Shown in pieces: positions 24,586 to 36,501 of a DNA stretch of 64,000 nt. Source of the stretch: Diphasiastrum complanatum (lineage: Eukaryota; Streptophyta; Lycopodiopsida; Lycopodiales; Lycopodiaceae); assembly GCA_029204225.1 (NCBI GenBank), contig CM055097.1, positions 3,182,620 to 3,246,619 on the forward strand, read 5' to 3'. The position numbers and the translations under genes were made by a program. Within the stretch, counting starts at the first letter, position 1, and each line of letters opens with the position of its first letter. Below the pieces are notes generated by a model. That model saw nothing but the letters and a program-made list of their open reading frames with translations. It was not told the DNA's origin and did not search any database.

Positions 24586-26946
24586 TTATAGGGAGATTCC
24601 AAACCTACGACAACGAATGCAGATTTTTTCTAGTTCTTCGAGGTGCTTGTTCGCGGAGGAATGGACACCTAGGTCATCAAGATAGATCTCGACAATCCTA
24701 TGTAACAAGTCTTGGAAGGCCACTTGCATGACCCTTTGAAACGTTGAAGGGGCATTGCATAAGCCAAAAGGCATGACATTATAAGCATAAACGCCGTTTT
24801 CTGTTGCAAACGCAGTTTTGTGTCTATCTTCTAGAGCAATTGTACCGAAAAATAGCCACTAAACCCATCCAAAAAGTTGAAAGCTTCAACTCCTGCCATT
24901 TTCTCAAGGATTTGTGTAGTTAAGGGTAAGGAAAAATGGTCTTTTTTTGTAACTGCGTTAAGATTCTTAAGATCGGTGCAGATATAAAGCTTGTCGTTTT
25001 TCTTGGGAACTACCACAATGGGTGATACCCAATCAGTATGTTGGACTTCATAGATGAAGCCAACATCCAGCAATTTCTTAATATCTTCATCGATCCGCTC
25101 GCGATAAACTCGGTATGGCTTAGTTGGAATAGACTTAGTGTTCTCCTCTAAAGGAATAGTATGGACCGCTATTTCAGGTAGGACTTCTTTCATTTTAGTA
25201 TAATTCCATGCAAATACATCCCTGTATTTGTGAAGTAAGGTTTCTAGATCAAGAAGTTGACCTGGCGTGAGGTGGGCTTCGACATGAACAATGCGATCCA
25301 CATCCTTAGGAGGATCTTTGAGATTTAACTCTATGGTTCTGGCTGGGCCTTCAAAGGATTGGGAAACTTTTGTAGGTTCCCTTTGTGGTTGTGGCAGCTG
25401 AATGACTATGTCATCAAGTGTAAAGTCCTTAAACTTGCTTGGTAGATCAAAGGCTGGTTCCACAAAGTTGCCCAGAACTTTGGGAATCACTTGTGTGGAT
25501 GTGCTACCAGATGTGGAAGCGTGATCGGAGGGTATGTCTTTTGTCTGTGCAGACAATAGCTTGATAGGTTAATTTCTCGTGCATCTGTTTTTGACGCTCG
25601 GTTAGTTTTGTATCAATAATTTTGGTTTTTTGTAATCGAGGTTTTCGAGGTTGTGGAGGGGACGGTGTTGCCCCCTCTCTTATCATGTCATCATTTATTG
25701 TATCCCTGACTTCATCCGGGACGTGTATATATCTTTGGTTTTGGTCTATAAGTTGTTGTGTTGGGTATATTGGAGGTCAGTTGGACGTGAGCCAAAGGCC
25801 CTGGTGACTTGATCTCTTGTGGAATTGATTTTGGCAGATAATGTTGGGCATCTAGATAAAGGAGTACATGTTCATCCGTCATTTCAACATCATTTACGAA
25901 AAGAATACCTTCTTCCGAAACATAGGTTGTAGAGACGCTAGGTTCTCCTGGGCACCAAGCTATAGGAATAGGTTCAATCATCATAAGCGGAATGATGAGT
26001 GTATCAATGTTTGTAGAAGATGGTAGATTATACACATCCTCTGCAGCAGTTTAGATACGACATCTGTTGAAATCAGCACAGTCCACAGTAACCAGTGCTT
26101 GACCCCAATTTATTATGTCTGTTGATCTCGTATAGTGGCCTTTCGGTTGGATCAAGTCACTATCTGATTCGTCATAAGTTGTTGATAACCAATCATCATA
26201 AACTTTAGTTGAGTTTACATGGCCAGTTGAGTCAACAGTGACTCGTTTGTCGTTATTGCCAAAGGTAATTTTGCTATGCTTCCAATCTTGGACAACGCCT
26301 GCCATCTATAGCCAAGGTGTGCCAAGAAGGAGTTTATATGTATTTGCATCATCTGGTAAATCAAGAATGACGCAATCAATGAAAAATTTGACACCTGCAA
26401 TACATACATTGATATTCGATAAATGACCGCGACAGGGTCTGTGACTCACTGATCAGCCATGCGAAGTTTGTAACGTGGCTGATCTAAGGTATGGAATCCC
26501 CATGACTTTTCTAGTGATAAAGCCATTATGTTTACACCTGATCGACTATCAAGGATAGTGGATACTGTTAGATAATCTTTATAGGTCATAGGTAAGGTGA
26601 TGCTAGTCCCCTTAGCAACACCGATGTTCATCAGATTCATAGGAATCTAGGGAATCTCTAGGTTCTCGTCTGGTTTTCGCTCTTCATCTGGGATAGTAGG
26701 CAGCTGAAAACTGTGATGGATATAACTTTGGAGACTGGTGAAAGACTTTATTGCGCTATGGAAGGGCATGGTGATTTGAGCCTTCAAGAGTTTAGAGAAT
26801 ACTTCGAGTCCCTGTAGGGGTTGCTCTTTGTCGAGGATCAGAGCAGATAACGGACTGTTAGTTTTCTGTTCTTCCTGCAAAAACTCAATTCTTCTTTGTT
26901 CCGTGTGTGGGTCTTGGTAATCTCTTGGTAAAGTGAAAGCTGTCAA
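24586..26946 (-). mobile_element. Ty3/Gypsy polyprotein remnant: protease and reverse transcriptase
   Basis: Reading the minus strand downward: a gag-like segment (26946-26647), then an aspartic protease core at 26640-26446 (TILDSRSGVNIM, a damaged D-T/S-G site). A linker with scattered frames follows, then reverse transcriptase from 25556 (LTPGQLLDLETLL, IVVVPKKNDKLYICTDLKNLN, FNFLDGFSGYFS). After a frameshift near 24830 it resumes at 24774 with MPFGLCNAPSTFQRVMQ and the catalytic IYLDD. The sequence stops at about 24586 with RCRRFGISL. Several frameshifts and stops make it inactive. RNase H and integrase scraps lie further along on the same strand at 22.75-22.21 kb. Confidence 0.85.
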
Positions 26947-26949
26947 GGA

Positions 26950-29307
26950 GCTTCCCTGATGGTTAGTTGATTTGTCAATGTGTTGCTGCTGTTCAAGGGA
27001 TCTTTAAATCCGATCATGCAGCATGCATGAGCCACATCCTGAAGCGGCAGCCTTACCTAGTGTTGGCCAAAAGAAAATTCCATTGAACAGATTGTGGTTG
27101 GTTTATGTCCAAGATAGCCATAAGGCAAATTCTGTTTTTCAAAAACCATTTGGTTATTCTTTTTGAAAGGTGAGATTTTTTGGATTATTCTACTATCAGG
27201 AGTGATTCATTTGAATAATCGATCTTTAATCTATATCCATTCATTATGTGATTTTGCAGTTTTATTCGTGTTTCTACACAGTTTGTAGAAATATTCAAGA
27301 ATCGCTCAACAAGTGGCTTTGACATATCAGACAACCTCCAACATATCGGATGACTCCAACGAAAGTCGAAAAAGTCTAACATGCCGAAGGATGATAGTTA
27401 ATGGTCCGTCTGATATGAAGCTGAAGACTTGTCCCTAACTGCTTTGCAAGTAAGTTTCTGGGAAGTTATAACTAGATGGATGACAACACATTATGGCTAA
27501 TTGCCAATTGCGATCTACGACCTAATTAGCTATCTTGCCATATATGTTTAAATTGATTTAGTATAAATAGATAATCGTTAAAGACTTCTATAGTCTCTAG
27601 AAAGTTTCTTTCCAGAGCTCTATTAGAGTATTGCTATTAGCGCTTACTACTTACTAGCGAAAGTACATCAGACATGGTTTTCAATTACTCAGAGATAGTT
27701 TAGAGTACACGGTTTCATCCGCTATTGCTTTGTGCTCTCATCATTTGATTTGTACATGCTACTTACTGAATCAATCTATTGCATTCAGTATCATGTCAGA
27801 ATGTATGCTTCTCTGTAGTCTTTTGTGACTGATAAATCTCTTATTCTTTCGTTTGATCTGTTGAATACTTCAACGCTGCAATATTCTATACATCACTTCG
27901 CACTCAAAAATTGTTTGGCTACAAAATCACTTTAGTACTAATGATCTCAAAGTTAGTTGCTAAAAGATTGAATGTGACTTCTGTCATTATAGGTTTGTTC
28001 AATTATTGATAGGCGTAGTCATGCATTAGGAAAGAAGGCTCATCTCGCTGCGCTCGATAGTTCATAGACTTTGGATTACTGAATTGTCCTTCTTCGAACA
28101 GATTGACTTTAAAACATCATCCTCAATGCACATAATGGCATATGAATATCTTGTTGGATTTCCTTTCTGCTTGAAGATGTTCAGTTTTGCACAATTAGGT
28201 AGCTTTTAAACGATTAGCAGCCCTTCCATGCCTGTTATAACATATCTATTATACTTTTTGTACACAAGAGCTTCCATTCTTCAAAGTTCAAATATTGGTT
28301 AACACTTCTCAACAGGTAAACACTTCTCAAATATTGGTAAACACTTCTCGACAGGTCATAGTAACAAAAATACTTGCCCATTCCGTTTTAGAATGCGTAC
28401 GGAACGTGACCCACAAATTTTCCTCGGAAGGCAAATGTAATTGTGCTTTTTTTTTTTCAAATTTTTGCAAGTTGATACAATTTCGATATCAGAATATCAG
28501 AATCTTTAGAATATCAAAATCCTAGAAGGTCATTCACTTAATCATTTTTATGGATCTCTTACCATGTTCTTTGGTGTTTTGTTAAGAGGACTAGCATGCT
28601 TGTATTTTTAGTAAGCTGTTGTTGCTCAAATTCAGAAGAACGAACTTCTAGATCTTTTAGTTCTACACTTAGATTCATATTCAAATTCAAATTCACGTTC
28701 AGGCCCCTCTAAATTTGCCCAACACTAATGGAATTGATTTAGGTGTGATATGCAGTTGTTATAATCATAACTTCTAGCTCTTGCAGGTGTGACACAATTG
28801 TTACAATCATAGATTTTTTGAATTCTAAATCTCCTTTTTTCGAGAGGTGGGATCACATGATAATCGCAATTTTTTTGTGTGGATGTGCCACGCGTGGCAG
28901 AGCCATGCAAACAAAAGAGTATAAATTTCAGCTAAGTCTCTAGTTTGCATGGCAAATGACACATATGTACTTGGGAATCTGATTATATGCCCCATATATA
29001 AATTTGGTAACAGTCCCTTGGCAACTATGTAGCAACTACTTGGTGTTGGTGAATGCTTAACTTCGTGGTGATGTGAATCGTTAGGTGTTGCGATCTGAAG
29101 ATAGAATGAGAAAAGAGAAAATAGAAAAAAATAGGAAAATGAGAATGACATAAAAAAAATCAGGGAAAAAAGGTGACAACAAATACTTAGATTGGAGGGA
29201 AGAGGAAAAAAAAGGAATTGTATATGATAGAAGATGGTTGTATAGAAATTAAACATAGAGATAAATGAAAGGGATATAAATAAATAGAAAACAAAAGAAT
29301 GTTACAC
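26950..29307. other. No gene seen; contains a diverged Copia LTR-like block
   Basis: The block at 27590-28060 keeps, in the same order, short phrases of the 52.25 kb Copia LTR: 'tccgctattg', 'tgtttggctac' and 'gataggcgtagtcatgc'. It is probably an old LTR of a related family. Around 28300-28360 the phrase 'ggtaaacacttctc' is repeated. The rest is AT-rich with no recognised feature. Confidence 0.45.
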
Positions 29308-30930
29308 AATGACATTTGTGGCCCGATGCAGACTACTTCCATAGGGGGAGCTCTCTATTTCCTAACCTCATCGACGACTTCTCTCGAAGGACTACTACTT
29401 ACTTTATAAAGAACAAATCTGAAGCGTTTAAGTTCTTCAAGCAGTTCAAGGCATCTGCAAAAAATTAGACCCAGAGGAAGATCAAGGCTCTATGCACAGA
29501 TGAAGGGGAAGAGTATATCTCCACAGAATTCACGGAGTTCTGCAAGGCCAACAGAATACATCAATAATTTAGAACCAGCTTTTTACCTCAGTCCAATGGT
29601 ATAGCTGAACGGAAGAATAGGACACTCATCAAAAGTGCCAAGAGCATGCTGGCACATGACTCTCTTCCAAAGAAATTCTGGGCAGAAGCTGTTACTACAA
29701 CTGCTTATTTGCAAAATCGATTCATCATCAAAGCCCTGAATGGCAAGACACCTTATGAGGTGTGGACAAGATCAAAACCATCACTCAAAAATATTCGAGT
29801 GTTTAAATGCATCGCTTTCGTTCAGATCCTTGAAGATCTAAGAAGAAACTGGATGATAAGAGCAGAAACGATTTTCATCGGCTATTCCCTAGAGCACAAG
29901 GCATACAAGCTCTACAATATGGATACTGAGAAGGCATTCACCAGTAGAGATGTCATTTTTGTGGAAGACCAGTTCATCGACCACAAGGGGAAAGCTATTG
30001 ATAAATCCGACCCAAGGATCGAACAACCAAATTTCGATCGAGGGATTCAACTGTAGAATATTGACGCTGACTCATACAATGAGTCAGAACTTCAATGAGT
30101 CAACCTAGATAACGCGATGGACACTGAATTCCATTCTCTGATGGAGAATCAAACATGGACAGCCACTGATCTGCCAAAGGACCGAAACCCAATTCCATGG
30201 AAATGGATATTCAAGATGAAGTATGACGCTGAAGGAAGGCTAATCGTTACAAGGCCAGGCTAGTCGCCAAAGGCTTTTCCCAGATTCCAGTTCTGGATTA
30301 TTCAGAAACCTTTAGCCCAGTTGTCAAACATGCTTCGATCTACCTACTCCTCTCCTTTGCAACCGCAACAGATCTTGAAGTCCACCAGATGGATGTTCAG
30401 ACCGCTTTTCTCAATGTAACCATCGAAGAAGAAATCTATATGACGTAGCCAGAGGGATACAAATTCAACGACAAGCAACAACACCTTGTATGCAAAATCC
30501 ACAAGGCGCTCTATGGGCTGAAACAGTCACCCATCCAGAAGATCAACACATTTATGATAGGGAATGGTTTTATTCCAAGCTCGGCAGACTCGAATGTCTA
30601 CTTCAAGTCTATATTAGATTACTTCATCATCATCACTCTCTATGTAGATGATACACTCTTAATCAGTAACAATATGAATATGATGAAGGATACAATCCAT
30701 TGTGACAATCAAAGCACAATAGCGTTATCTCTCAATCCGGGATTTCACTCTCGAAGCAAATATATCGAAATCAGTTATCATTACCTTAGAGAGAAAGTGC
30801 ATAGCAAGGAAGTAGCATTACATGGCAGCAGGTTAATTCACAAAGGCTACATCAAAAGAGCAATATCTGAGATTTAACAATATGTTAAATTTGAAGATCA
30901 AGGTTTTTCAGGATCCACATTAAGGAGGAG
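29308..30930 (+). mobile_element. 5'-truncated Copia pol: integrase, RT and RNase H remnants
   Basis: It begins inside the integrase core (NDICGP), with CTDEGEEY in place of the usual SDNGGEY and an intact GIAERKNRT. The frame 29646-30056 carries the rest of integrase (FWAEAVTTTAYLQNR, YEVWTRSKPSLKN). RT pieces follow with many frameshifts (PWKWIFKMKYD). At 30554-30877 the FIIITLYVDDTLLIS catalytic block is joined directly to the RNase H end (HCDNQSTIALS, KYIEISYHYLRE), so a deletion removed the sequence between them. Gag, protease and 5' LTR are missing. A polypurine tract at 30921-30930 leads into the 3' LTR. Confidence 0.85.
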
Positions 30931-31643
30931 TGTTAGATTTCTTGTGCTCAGCCTTAACAAATCGTTTAAGTAATGAAGATTTTGAAAATCGAAGGCCGAC
31001 TACATGTTTCGGACCTTCGCATTTTTGACCTTTGAGATTTTTTGTGTCTTAATTGTTTTTAAGGCACCTTCGCCTTTTTCGCACCTTCGCAAAAAATGCG
31101 ACACAGTGGCCAGAATGCCTTGGAATCCATTTTAGGACCACCTTCGTCTTTTTCTGCCTTCGTCTAGAGGCACCTTCAGGATTTACATACTTTCAGTCTA
31201 AGGGCACCTTCCGATTTTTTCGAGTTTTTCAATAGTGGCGGACCGACGTCGCTCAAAGCTTCGAGCTTCCGTTGTCGTTCATTTCCACGTTTTACGACAT
31301 ATTAGTGTAATCAACCTATGCCCGACCATGTAACACTGTAACTTCTCGTGCATGTGGCATTTTAATAGCAAATTTGGAAAAAATAAAATTAAAATGAAAT
31401 TACAATCACAATGGAGTATGTTCAGGTTGGCCACTAGTATATTTTATTGGTCAGGCCCCATGAATAAGTTATGTCTTGGACCCTAACGTTATTAATGCAG
31501 AAAACAAATGAGTAAGAGAACGATATCAGTAAGAGAAAGACAGATGTTTTATTCTGATGATCGGATCTGTGAGATGGAGGATGCTCAGAGGGAAGCTGGA
31601 ATTACGAAAAAGGAACCTTGTTTCTCGGTTTCTTGCTCTAACA
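30931..31643 (+). repeat. 3' LTR of the truncated Copia element
   Basis: Starts TGTTAGA right after 'taaggaggag' and ends TCTAACA, a perfect 7-base inverted terminus. It contains a run of imperfect CACCTTCG repeats (about 31060-31220). It ends 97 bases before the open PPR frame, so its promoter or RNA-end signals may affect that gene. Confidence 0.75.
31062..31220. repeat. Degenerate CACCTTCG repeats inside the LTR
   Basis: The phrase 'caccttcg' or a close variant, often followed by a T run, recurs about six times over 160 bases. This could be a subterminal regulatory array or simple local duplication. Confidence 0.55.
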
Positions 31644-31647
31644 CCTG

Positions 31648-31710
31648 GTAAGATCATCCTTCTGTCTCTCACTCAAGTGTAGGTTTCTACAGGCAGTGGA
31701 TTTCTTTTAG
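31648..31710 (+). other. Possible 63-bp intron upstream of the PPR frame
   Basis: CCTG|GTAAGATC at 31644-31655 is a good donor just outside the LTR end. TTTCTTTTAG at 31701-31710 is a good acceptor exactly where the PPR frame opens. Joining them puts an LTR-derived exon before the frame, but the in-phase codon just upstream is a stop, so this would be a 5' UTR intron and supplies no ATG. Confidence 0.3.
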
Positions 31711-31740
31711 GGCTCTTTAATCTTTGTAGATTTTGATAGA

Positions 31741-33936
31741 TTGTGCCCATTCAAAGCAGGATCGCAATTGGGTTGTTTCCAAAATCACAATCCCAGAAGT
31801 GTAGGTGAATTTAGAATCTGCAGCATTGCTAATGGGCGATATCTGATCAACAAGAAGCTAAGCAAAGACATAAAGGATCCTCCCAGTCGGTTCAGCCTTG
31901 GCACACTTACAGCCCAGTATGCAGATCTCCTGCAGGGTTGTGCAGACAGAAGGGATGTGGCTGAGGGTAAGGCAGTCCATGCAGACATTATCAGGGTGGG
32001 TTTGGAGTCGAACAGATTCTTAGCCAACCATCTTGTCCATATGTATGGAAAATGTGGGAGTTTACAAGATGCACGAGCAGTGTTTGATAGCATCTGTGAT
32101 CCAAACGTTTATTCGTGGACCTCAATGATTGGAGCATATGCTCATCATGGGTATGGGAATGAAGCTTTGAATCTGTTCAGGCAAATGCAGAATGCATGTG
32201 TGCGGCCGGATAAGGTAACCCTAGTTACTGCTCTTAATGCGTGCTGCAATCAGGAAGCCAAAAAGGAAGGTGTGCTAATCCACTCTCAGGTTATGGAGAG
32301 TGGTTTGGAGTCGGATATAGTTGTGGCTTGCGGGCTTCTGAACATGTATCGTAGATGTGGAAGCCTTGAGGATGTTTGGGGAATATTCACCAAAATGCAT
32401 GAACGCGATGTAATTGTTTGGAATGTTATGATTGCAGCGTGCATCGAACATGAGCATAGCAAGCAGGCCGTGCAGCTCTTTGGGCAGATGCAGCTAGAAG
32501 GCACAATTCCAAACCAAATTACCTTCATCGGTATTCTTGGTACGTTTTCAGCTCCTGATGATGTAGCAGAGGGTGCACTATTACATGCTCACATTGCGAA
32601 AGCAGGTTATGAAGAGGATGTTTTTGTGGGGACTGCACTTGTGAATATGTATGGCAAGTGCGGAAGTTTAGAGGATTCTCGATATGTCTTTGATAGAATG
32701 CCAGAAAAGAATGTGGTTTCCTGGAATGCAATGTTGTCTGTCTATGCGCAATCTGGGAATGACAGAGAGGTTCTTCATCTTTTTGAACAAATGCAAAAGG
32801 ACATGAAACCAGACAAGGTTACTTTTCTGAATGTTCTTGATGCCTACGGCAATCTATCAGCCTTACGATATGGCAAGCACATCCATTCTCTCATTGAAGC
32901 TGGTAAATTACAAACAGATCTTACCATAGGAAATGCTCTTATTAGTATGTATGCAAAATGTGGAAGCGTGGAAAATGCTCGCAAGGTATTTGATAGCATG
33001 ATTGAGCGAGATGTGATCAGCTGGAATACCATGATAGCAGCTTATGGCCAGCATGGCTATGGGGAAGAAGCACTTCAACTTTTTCGTTCTATGCAGAAAA
33101 GCCATGTGCTTCCCAGTAAAATTACTTTCGTTAACATTCTCTCGGCATGCAGTCATGCAGGTTTGTTAGATGAGGGGCATAAAATTTTTTCTTCCATGAG
33201 TGCAGATTATGGCCTTCCACCTGCATTGGAGCATTATGGTTGCATGGTCGACTTGCTTGGACGATTAGGCCAATTAGATGAAGCAGAGAATATTTTAAAA
33301 CAAATGCCCTTTCCAGCTGATTCTCTTGTATACATGACCTTGCTTGGCGCATGCAGATTGCATGGAGATGTCGAGCGAGGTAAACGAGTTGCAGAGCACC
33401 TTTTTCAGATTGATGCTCGTAAATCTGCTCCATATGTGGTGTTATCAAACATATATGCTGCAACTGGCAGATGGGATGATGTATACAGGGTCAGACAGAA
33501 AATGATTGACAGGGGTGTGAAGAAGGAACCAGGATGCAGCTCCATTGTGGTCAAGAATAGAGTTCATGACTTCGTTGTAGGCAAGAGTTCCCATCCTAGA
33601 TTTAGGGATATATTTGTTGAGCTTGAGACCCTGACTAGGAAGATGAAGCGGTTAGGATATGTGCCTGATACACAGTTAGTACTTCACGATATAGAAGGTG
33701 AACAAAAGGAACACCTTCTTAGCCATCATAGTGAAAAACTGGCTGTCACCTTTGGAATCATTAACACACCTCCTCAAACTCCCATCCAAGTTGTCAAAAA
33801 CCTTAGAGTCTGTGAAGACTGTCATAATGCTGTTAAATTCATTTCTGTGATAACTCGACGAGAAATTGTGCTTAGAGATACTCATCGCTTTCATCGTTTT
33901 AAAGATGGCATGTGTTCTTGTGGAAACTTTTGGTAA
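31741..33936 (+). CDS. PPR protein, PLS class with E and DYW domains
   Basis: One uninterrupted frame (up to 731 codons) encodes back-to-back P, L and S pentatricopeptide motifs. Repeats of the type VHMYGKCGSLQDARAVFD and VYSWTSMIGAYAHHG recur about every 100 residues. An E region with KKEPGCSSIVVKNRVHDF precedes a DYW cytidine deaminase domain. The domain has the catalytic HSEKLA (His663, Glu665) and the zinc pair CEDC (Cys691, Cys694), then CSC near the end. The protein ends CGNFW instead of the usual CGDYW. Such proteins bind organelle RNA and convert specific C to U. Numbering is from 31741, a TTG; the frame opens after TAG 31708-31710. The first in-frame ATG is 32041, inside a PPR motif, so the true start lies on an unseen exon or has been lost. 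No targeting peptide can be judged. Confidence 0.85.
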   Translation: MCPFKAGSQLGCFQNHNPRSVGEFRICSIANGRYLINKKLSKDIKDPPSRFSLGTLTAQYADLLQGCADRRDVAEGKAVHADIIRVGLESNRFLANHLVHMYGKCGSLQDARAVFDSICDPNVYSWTSMIGAYAHHGYGNEALNLFRQMQNACVRPDKVTLVTALNACCNQEAKKEGVLIHSQVMESGLESDIVVACGLLNMYRRCGSLEDVWGIFTKMHERDVIVWNVMIAACIEHEHSKQAVQLFGQMQLEGTIPNQITFIGILGTFSAPDDVAEGALLHAHIAKAGYEEDVFVGTALVNMYGKCGSLEDSRYVFDRMPEKNVVSWNAMLSVYAQSGNDREVLHLFEQMQKDMKPDKVTFLNVLDAYGNLSALRYGKHIHSLIEAGKLQTDLTIGNALISMYAKCGSVENARKVFDSMIERDVISWNTMIAAYGQHGYGEEALQLFRSMQKSHVLPSKITFVNILSACSHAGLLDEGHKIFSSMSADYGLPPALEHYGCMVDLLGRLGQLDEAENILKQMPFPADSLVYMTLLGACRLHGDVERGKRVAEHLFQIDARKSAPYVVLSNIYAATGRWDDVYRVRQKMIDRGVKKEPGCSSIVVKNRVHDFVVGKSSHPRFRDIFVELETLTRKMKRLGYVPDTQLVLHDIEGEQKEHLLSHHSEKLAVTFGIINTPPQTPIQVVKNLRVCEDCHNAVKFISVITRREIVLRDTHRFHRFKDGMCSCGNFW

Positions 33937-36131
33937 TATGTTCATGGTGACGTGGGAATCAGGGAGGCACACATCTCTTTGCCAATCTAAAAGTGGGCTC
34001 ACATGAAGGGCAGTAATAATATATAGGCATTGAATTCAAGGTCGGAGCAAGAATTCTATCATTTACTTTATTTGATTGAAATTCTTGCATTGGAGTCCTG
34101 CAATAAGGGTGCCATCCGCATTGGGAAATGAGGCATTAGCTATCTCAAATTTGGAACTGTTCTTGGATTCAGCATTTCTGAAACTGTTGGTGATAAATTA
34201 TATTTCTTGAATTCAAGGCTAGAGTAAGCCGGCTATTGTTTGGAATGCCTGCATTGAAGCCCTGCAGTAAGGGGGCCATCCGCATTGGAAAAGGAAGCAT
34301 TAGGTATCCATCCTCAAATTTGGATCTGTTCATGGATTCAGCAAGTTTTTCAGCCGATACAAGCATGATCTCCAGAGTATCATGGCCAATGTCACAAAAC
34401 AGTTTTAAGGTACTACTAAGTTCAAACTGGGAATCAGACTGAAAGAAGAATTAGTTTTGGAATTGATGTGTTTACTATAAAATTTTGAATGATGTGATCT
34501 TTGAGCTTGTGGATTACATGATATTTTCTGGTGCTTTTTCTTGAGAAAATTTGCGAATGCCTGATACTCTTGCGCCAGTGAAAGTACCATTCCTATGAGC
34601 CTGCTGATGTAAGTGTGAGCCTTATAGGAGGTAGTCTCATCTTTCGCCTTCTCAGAGTATGCTTGGTCATCGTTGCTACACGCCCTCTGAAGTTATGATG
34701 GATTTCTTGTAAACTATTTTTCTTTTAAGGCATCAGAACAGACTATGTAACACGTTAAACTGACAAGATTAGTGGTAATTCGTGAAAGAGCTTTACAAGA
34801 CAATGTGCTGCTTGTCAGTAAAGTACAAATTTGCTACTTGGAATGATGAGATCTTTCTAGGATTTTAATGTGCCTATATTGAGAAAGTATGTCAAAATTG
34901 ATTCAAATTTATTGATACTCGTGTCATTTCTATGAACTTGCTGTTTTGAGTGTGACTAGCAATATTGTTGGGACGGCTTTATAAGTGGTGGTATCATTGT
35001 TTGACATATTCTTTTTTCAGACCATATTCGACCATCTACGGAAGTGATGATGGATTTGTGGCCGTTTCTTTGCCTTTGAAGGCATATGAGTGTATGATCT
35101 CATCAAACCGATAATGTGAGTACGGGTGTCGTGCATGACAAAGTTGATGATCTAAGACTTTCTGGTGGGACTCCATAGCGTTGAAAATTGTGCATCTCCT
35201 TTGTTATGTTGGGTGGATATTATCTAGACATAACATCGATATTTTGCATCAAACTGACAAGATTTGCTGTGATTTGTCAGAGCTCAATGTTCTGCAATAG
35301 GAAACAAGAATTCCGTCTTCAAATTGTTGCAAATCTTCAAACCTACTGTTGCTGTGATGCATATTGAAAACTAAAGGATAGCAACTGTGTGCTCCACGAT
35401 GTAAGCTGAATAAGCACATTCTTACAAGCTACATTATTGTTGTGCCAATTACTTGCTTATGGCATTGGAGTGTTGTTTGCAGGTTGACGGTTGGCCCCAT
35501 AAAAAAGTACCAAGAAACCAAAGAATATACAGAAAGAACCAAACTGCGAAGTGCTTGCAATGAAGCCATCACTTGGTTTCTCCAAACATTCCAGATTCTA
35601 AAGAGTGATGTGTTATGACCAAAATCATACACTGAAAGCTGAAAGAAGTGGAGGAAATTGAACTTTAGTGATCAAATAAATGCACACCACTGACAAAATA
35701 AAGACCTCCTGGCACAAGATTCTGAATTTAACCATTTACTTGCCTTCACTGTGATATGCCCGTCTTAAGCTACCTCTAAACACTGAATGAACCAAAAAAA
35801 TGAGGCTTGTTGGCCTACCAAGTACTTGGTCTTTGGGGCCCATAACCTGAATGATTTTGACAAAAAGTTTATGTCCTATTTCTTCTCAATTTTAAAAAGT
35901 AGTAACTTAATAAATAAATGCAGAAACTTACAGATACGAAAGGCAATAAAATAACTGTGGACCCAAGATTCAAGTAATTGTGGTTTCACACTAAGTTGAG
36001 GGGAACTCTCCCTCATCCTATGAAAGACAGCATTCACACTGCTTGTAAAAAAAAATGGTGGAGAGTTGTAGATCATGTCAATGAAAATCTACATGTCATA
36101 AAGTAACCGCTCCTGCAAAACAAATGCATGA
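33937..36131. other. 3' flank of the PPR gene; no gene seen
   Basis: It holds an imperfect direct duplication of about 170 bp (34030-34345). The rest is T-rich, with no recognised coding frame or RNA. Confidence 0.45.
34030..34345. repeat. Imperfect direct duplication, about 175 bp unit
   Basis: Both halves contain 'ttgaattcaagg', 'gccatccgcattgg' and 'ttcatggattcagca' or close variants, in the same order (about 34030-34178 and 34205-34345). It lies in the 3' flank of the PPR gene. Confidence 0.75.
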
Positions 36132-36501
36132 GCTATAGCCATAGAACCCACGTGGGTCCCAAGAACTGCGGGTTGAACCGTACCATGGTTCATGAACCGT
36201 GATACGGTCCTTGTAATTAAGTGATTAATTAAATTTTTCTTTTTGATCCTTTTCCCCCGAAAACCCTTCCCACGGATTTTTGGCCCTCATTTCACTGTTT
36301 TGGGTCCTCATTTCTCTGTTTTATGCCCTCATTTTGGTTTTTTTTTTGGCTTTTTTTTGGGCTGTTTTTGGGGGTAGGAAGTAAAAAAAAAAAAAAATCA
36401 ATTAATTAATTACCACAGTTCTTGGAACCAAACTTTGTGAACCGTACGCTTCCAAGAACCGTGGTGAACCGTCCACGGTTCATGGGAACTATGGCTATAG
36501 C
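36132..36501. mobile_element. MITE-like element with terminal inverted repeats
   Basis: The left end GCTATAGCCATAG and the right end (read in reverse) GCTATAGCCATAG are identical for at least 13 bases, and similarity continues inward with AT-rich ATTAATTAA blocks and ACCGT-containing arms. It is 370 bp long with no coding capacity. Several copies of GAACCGT sit near both ends, like transposase-binding sites. No clear target duplication was found, so the superfamily is undecided. Confidence 0.65.

Noticed and set aside
31785-34002. Several minus-strand frames under the PPR gene
   Set aside because: They mirror the repeated PPR codons on the plus strand and have no known domain.
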